Source: Loki-b32 sp964493385 (lineage in GTDB: Archaea; Asgardarchaeota; Lokiarchaeia; Sigyniarchaeales; SOKP01). From it: a DNA stretch of 64,000 nucleotides. The notes below the pieces were generated by a model. It was not told the origin of the DNA. It made no database searches and was given only the letters and a program-made list of their open reading frames with translations. Of this stretch, positions 62,254-64,000 are shown in pieces (position 1 is the stretch's first letter; the number at the start of each line of letters is the position of its first letter). The translations under genes were made by a program, and so were the position numbers. The stretch is taken from assembly GCA_964493385.1 (NCBI GenBank), contig CAZBNW010000002.1:1-64000 (forward strand), given 5' to 3'.

Positions 62254-64000
62254 ATGCTTGGATACATTGTTTACGAAACTTTAGAAGAATTATCTAAGGC
62301 AAAAGAATTAAGCCAGATACAAAATATTTTTACCACACTTATTTCTGAATTAGCTGATTATCTTAAGCTACAGCCCATATGCCAAGATATAACAATAAAG
62401 TTACTCGATAAAGAAAATTTTACAAGAAGAGAGCGTGTATCCATTCTTGATTTTGGAGTTAGAAAAATAATCCAAAATAATAACTTAGTAATACAAATTG
62501 ATAAAACCTATAAAAGGTTTTTACCTTTTATTTTGCTTAGAGAAGCATATTATTCTTTCGTTCCTAAAGAAGCAAGTGAGCTCGTTAAAATATGTATTAA
62601 CCAAATTGTAGAAAATAATCTCAGTAAGTTATCAGTTTCCAAAGAATGGGAAAATTTAACAAGAGATTCTTTAGTAGATAGTGATTTTTTGGACTCTCAA
62701 TTTGACAAATTACAAAAATTTTTCAAAATTGAAGCAAAAGAACCGTTTGAAAATACTCTACAATTTTTTTTCAAGGAAATGAGGGATAAAGCGCTATTAA
62801 GCCATGATGGAAATATTGATAAGTTATATGATGTACTTTTCGAAAGTTATGAATATAAGACCTCTAGATCCTTATTTAATAAAGATATTGTAGAAACATT
62901 AAGGATATTAATTAAATTATTTTATGAAAATAAATCATACATACATCTTTCCGATTATCAAGCCCTATTTAAAAAATTCAAGGAAAATCACCAAATTGAA
63001 ACCGATTTAAGTCTACGAAAATTTAATGAGAGTCTCCAATGGATTAATAAATGTACTTCCATCGCCCCCACTTATGATGTTTCTCGTAGTATCATTGACC
63101 TTTACCAAATTATAGGAATTATAAAATTCAATCCAATTTTAGAAAAAAACAAAATCAAGACGTTAATGGAAGTTTGGCCGTTCTATCAAAACCCAAAATT
63201 TTCAGAAAATAGTTTTGCAACAGAAATCTCTTTGTACATCAATGTCCCTAAGGCGTATTTAAATGATTTATTAAAATATTTTGATAGATTAGAAGCATTG
63301 GGATATATTATTAAAACACAATTTTACCGTGTCTTAAATAAGACATCAAATATCAATCTAAATTATTATACAGACATAATCAATATAAATAGAATTATTG
63401 ATCCAAATAATATCAAGTATGAAAAGAAATATGAAATTGAAACCATAATAGAATTTCCTACTATTTCTCGTCCACTTCAACTATCTATTTTTGATTGTAC
63501 TATTTTAGAACGTGTAAGATATCTTTCAGTTACAGGTCTAACTTTTGATAAAAGAGTAGAAACATTAAATGCCATAAAAGAAGATGTCGAAAATGAATTG
63601 AGAAAACAGATCATAATTAATAAAAAGTTTAATAAAAGTTTAGATAAAGTATTGAATTCAGCCAAGTTAAAGCAACAATTTTTATGGTTTTTAAATGAAA
63701 ATCTGGAAAAAATGGATGGATTTTTCTATTTACATGAAAAAATAAATAAAATTGTGAGCTACTTATATTTAATAGAAAAAATATTAAAGAACAACCCAGA
63801 TATTTCTAATATTTATCAGCTTCAGGCGTTTCTAAACACAAGTACAGTTTCTAAGACCATTAAAGACCATCTACTTATTCGAAATAAAAATATCAAAAAA
63901 ATTGTTTTTCATGAGACTCTTCCTTTATATTTTCAATCTAAAAATATATTTAGAAAAGAAGTGGAAAAAATTCAAGTCTTTTGCAACGTGTTTAATGCCT
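62254..64000 (+). CDS. large unknown protein, 3' end beyond window
   Basis: An open frame from ATG 62254 runs to the window edge without a stop, giving at least 582 residues. It begins MLGYIVYETLEELSKAKELS and is predicted almost wholly helical, with blocks such as FILLREAYYSFVPKEASELV and TEISLYINVPKAYLNDLLKYFDRLEALGYI, the latter possibly a winged helix. There is no membrane helix, P-loop or metal motif. No family is recognised. It is divergent from the third micro-ORF element. By size and composition it recalls the 768- and 799-residue proteins at 36-41 kb, although no local similarity was apparent. Confidence 0.7.
   Translation, partial: MLGYIVYETLEELSKAKELSQIQNIFTTLISELADYLKLQPICQDITIKLLDKENFTRRERVSILDFGVRKIIQNNNLVIQIDKTYKRFLPFILLREAYYSFVPKEASELVKICINQIVENNLSKLSVSKEWENLTRDSLVDSDFLDSQFDKLQKFFKIEAKEPFENTLQFFFKEMRDKALLSHDGNIDKLYDVLFESYEYKTSRSLFNKDIVETLRILIKLFYENKSYIHLSDYQALFKKFKENHQIETDLSLRKFNESLQWINKCTSIAPTYDVSRSIIDLYQIIGIIKFNPILEKNKIKTLMEVWPFYQNPKFSENSFATEISLYINVPKAYLNDLLKYFDRLEALGYIIKTQFYRVLNKTSNINLNYYTDIININRIIDPNNIKYEKKYEIETIIEFPTISRPLQLSIFDCTILERVRYLSVTGLTFDKRVETLNAIKEDVENELRKQIIINKKFNKSLDKVLNSAKLKQQFLWFLNENLEKMDGFFYLHEKINKIVSYLYLIEKILKNNPDISNIYQLQAFLNTSTVSKTIKDHLLIRNKNIKKIVFHETLPLYFQSKNIFRKEVEKIQVFCNVFNA

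Overview
The window reads as part of an AT-rich Asgard (Lokiarchaeia-like) archaeal genome. It encodes archaeal-only information genes: TFB, Cdc6/Orc1, class I LysRS, archaeal TgtA, Trm5, RNase P proteins Pop5 and Rpp30, ABCE1, eS17 and eL15. It also carries Asgard hallmarks: small Ras/MglA-like GTPases, Roadblock/LC7 proteins and a V4R protein. One tRNA is interrupted by an intron. The taxonomic placement is inferred from gene content, not from a tree. A 100-N gap at 19693-19792 is flanked by an exact 55-bp duplication, so it is probably a scaffolding artefact.

Layout. 0-5 kb: the 5' end of a minus-strand 16S rRNA, a tandem-Roadblock / unknown / GTPase operon, and a second GTPase. 5-12 kb: a divergent TFB, an intron-containing tRNA-Glu, a p27-type zinc protein, eS17, a surface protein, Cdc6/Orc1 with a winged-helix partner, a frameshifted prepilin peptidase and a V4R protein. 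12-16 kb: a minus-strand type IV pilus module (TadC/FlaJ-like membrane protein, pilin-like protein, FlaI-like ATPase with a Cys-rich N-terminus). A separate Flp-like pilin lies at 25.9 kb. 16-25 kb: uL3-uL4-uL23, an unknown gene, the gap, a decayed GHMP kinase, LysRS and ABCE1. 25-36 kb: transcription factors, a HIT protein, a Nif3-like protein, a gamma-carbonic-anhydrase homologue without zinc ligands, a canonical TFB, tRNA-Ile, an Fap7-like kinase, TgtA, a DUF371 protein, Trm5 and tRNA-Arg. 36-41 kb: two very large unknown helical proteins. 41-58 kb: a Roadblock gene, a Trp-rich leader plus TrpB2, a CTP-dependent lipid kinase-like protein, PyrI, NEMF/RqcH, GDPD, RNase P proteins, a four-gene metabolic block, eL15 and an MFS protein. 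58-64 kb: an accessory cassette and an unknown large gene that runs off the end.

Two places look new. First, at 58.6-62.2 kb a B12-type radical SAM enzyme and an E1/ThiF-like enzyme are bracketed by three copies of a 78-bp element. Each copy encodes, on the same strand as the enzymes, an identical nine-residue ORF ending in Gly-Gly (MPYSGEIGG). Each is preceded by a TATA-like inverted repeat and followed by a hairpin, perfect and with a long T-run in copy 1. This resembles in outline the microcin C7 arrangement (tiny precursor gene, terminator, E1-like enzyme) and could be an archaeal micro-peptide modification system. Second, at 41.9 kb a 16-codon ORF (MPIIRSSTWQWPWRWQ, four Trp codons) with a hairpin and T-runs precedes trpB2. 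This is a candidate archaeal trp leader peptide. A 16-bp perfect palindrome sits at the predicted trpB2 transcription start.

Three genes carry single-base frame breaks: the prepilin peptidase, the Roadblock gene at 41.3 kb and the E1 enzyme. Consensus errors cannot be excluded, so these breaks need read-level checks.
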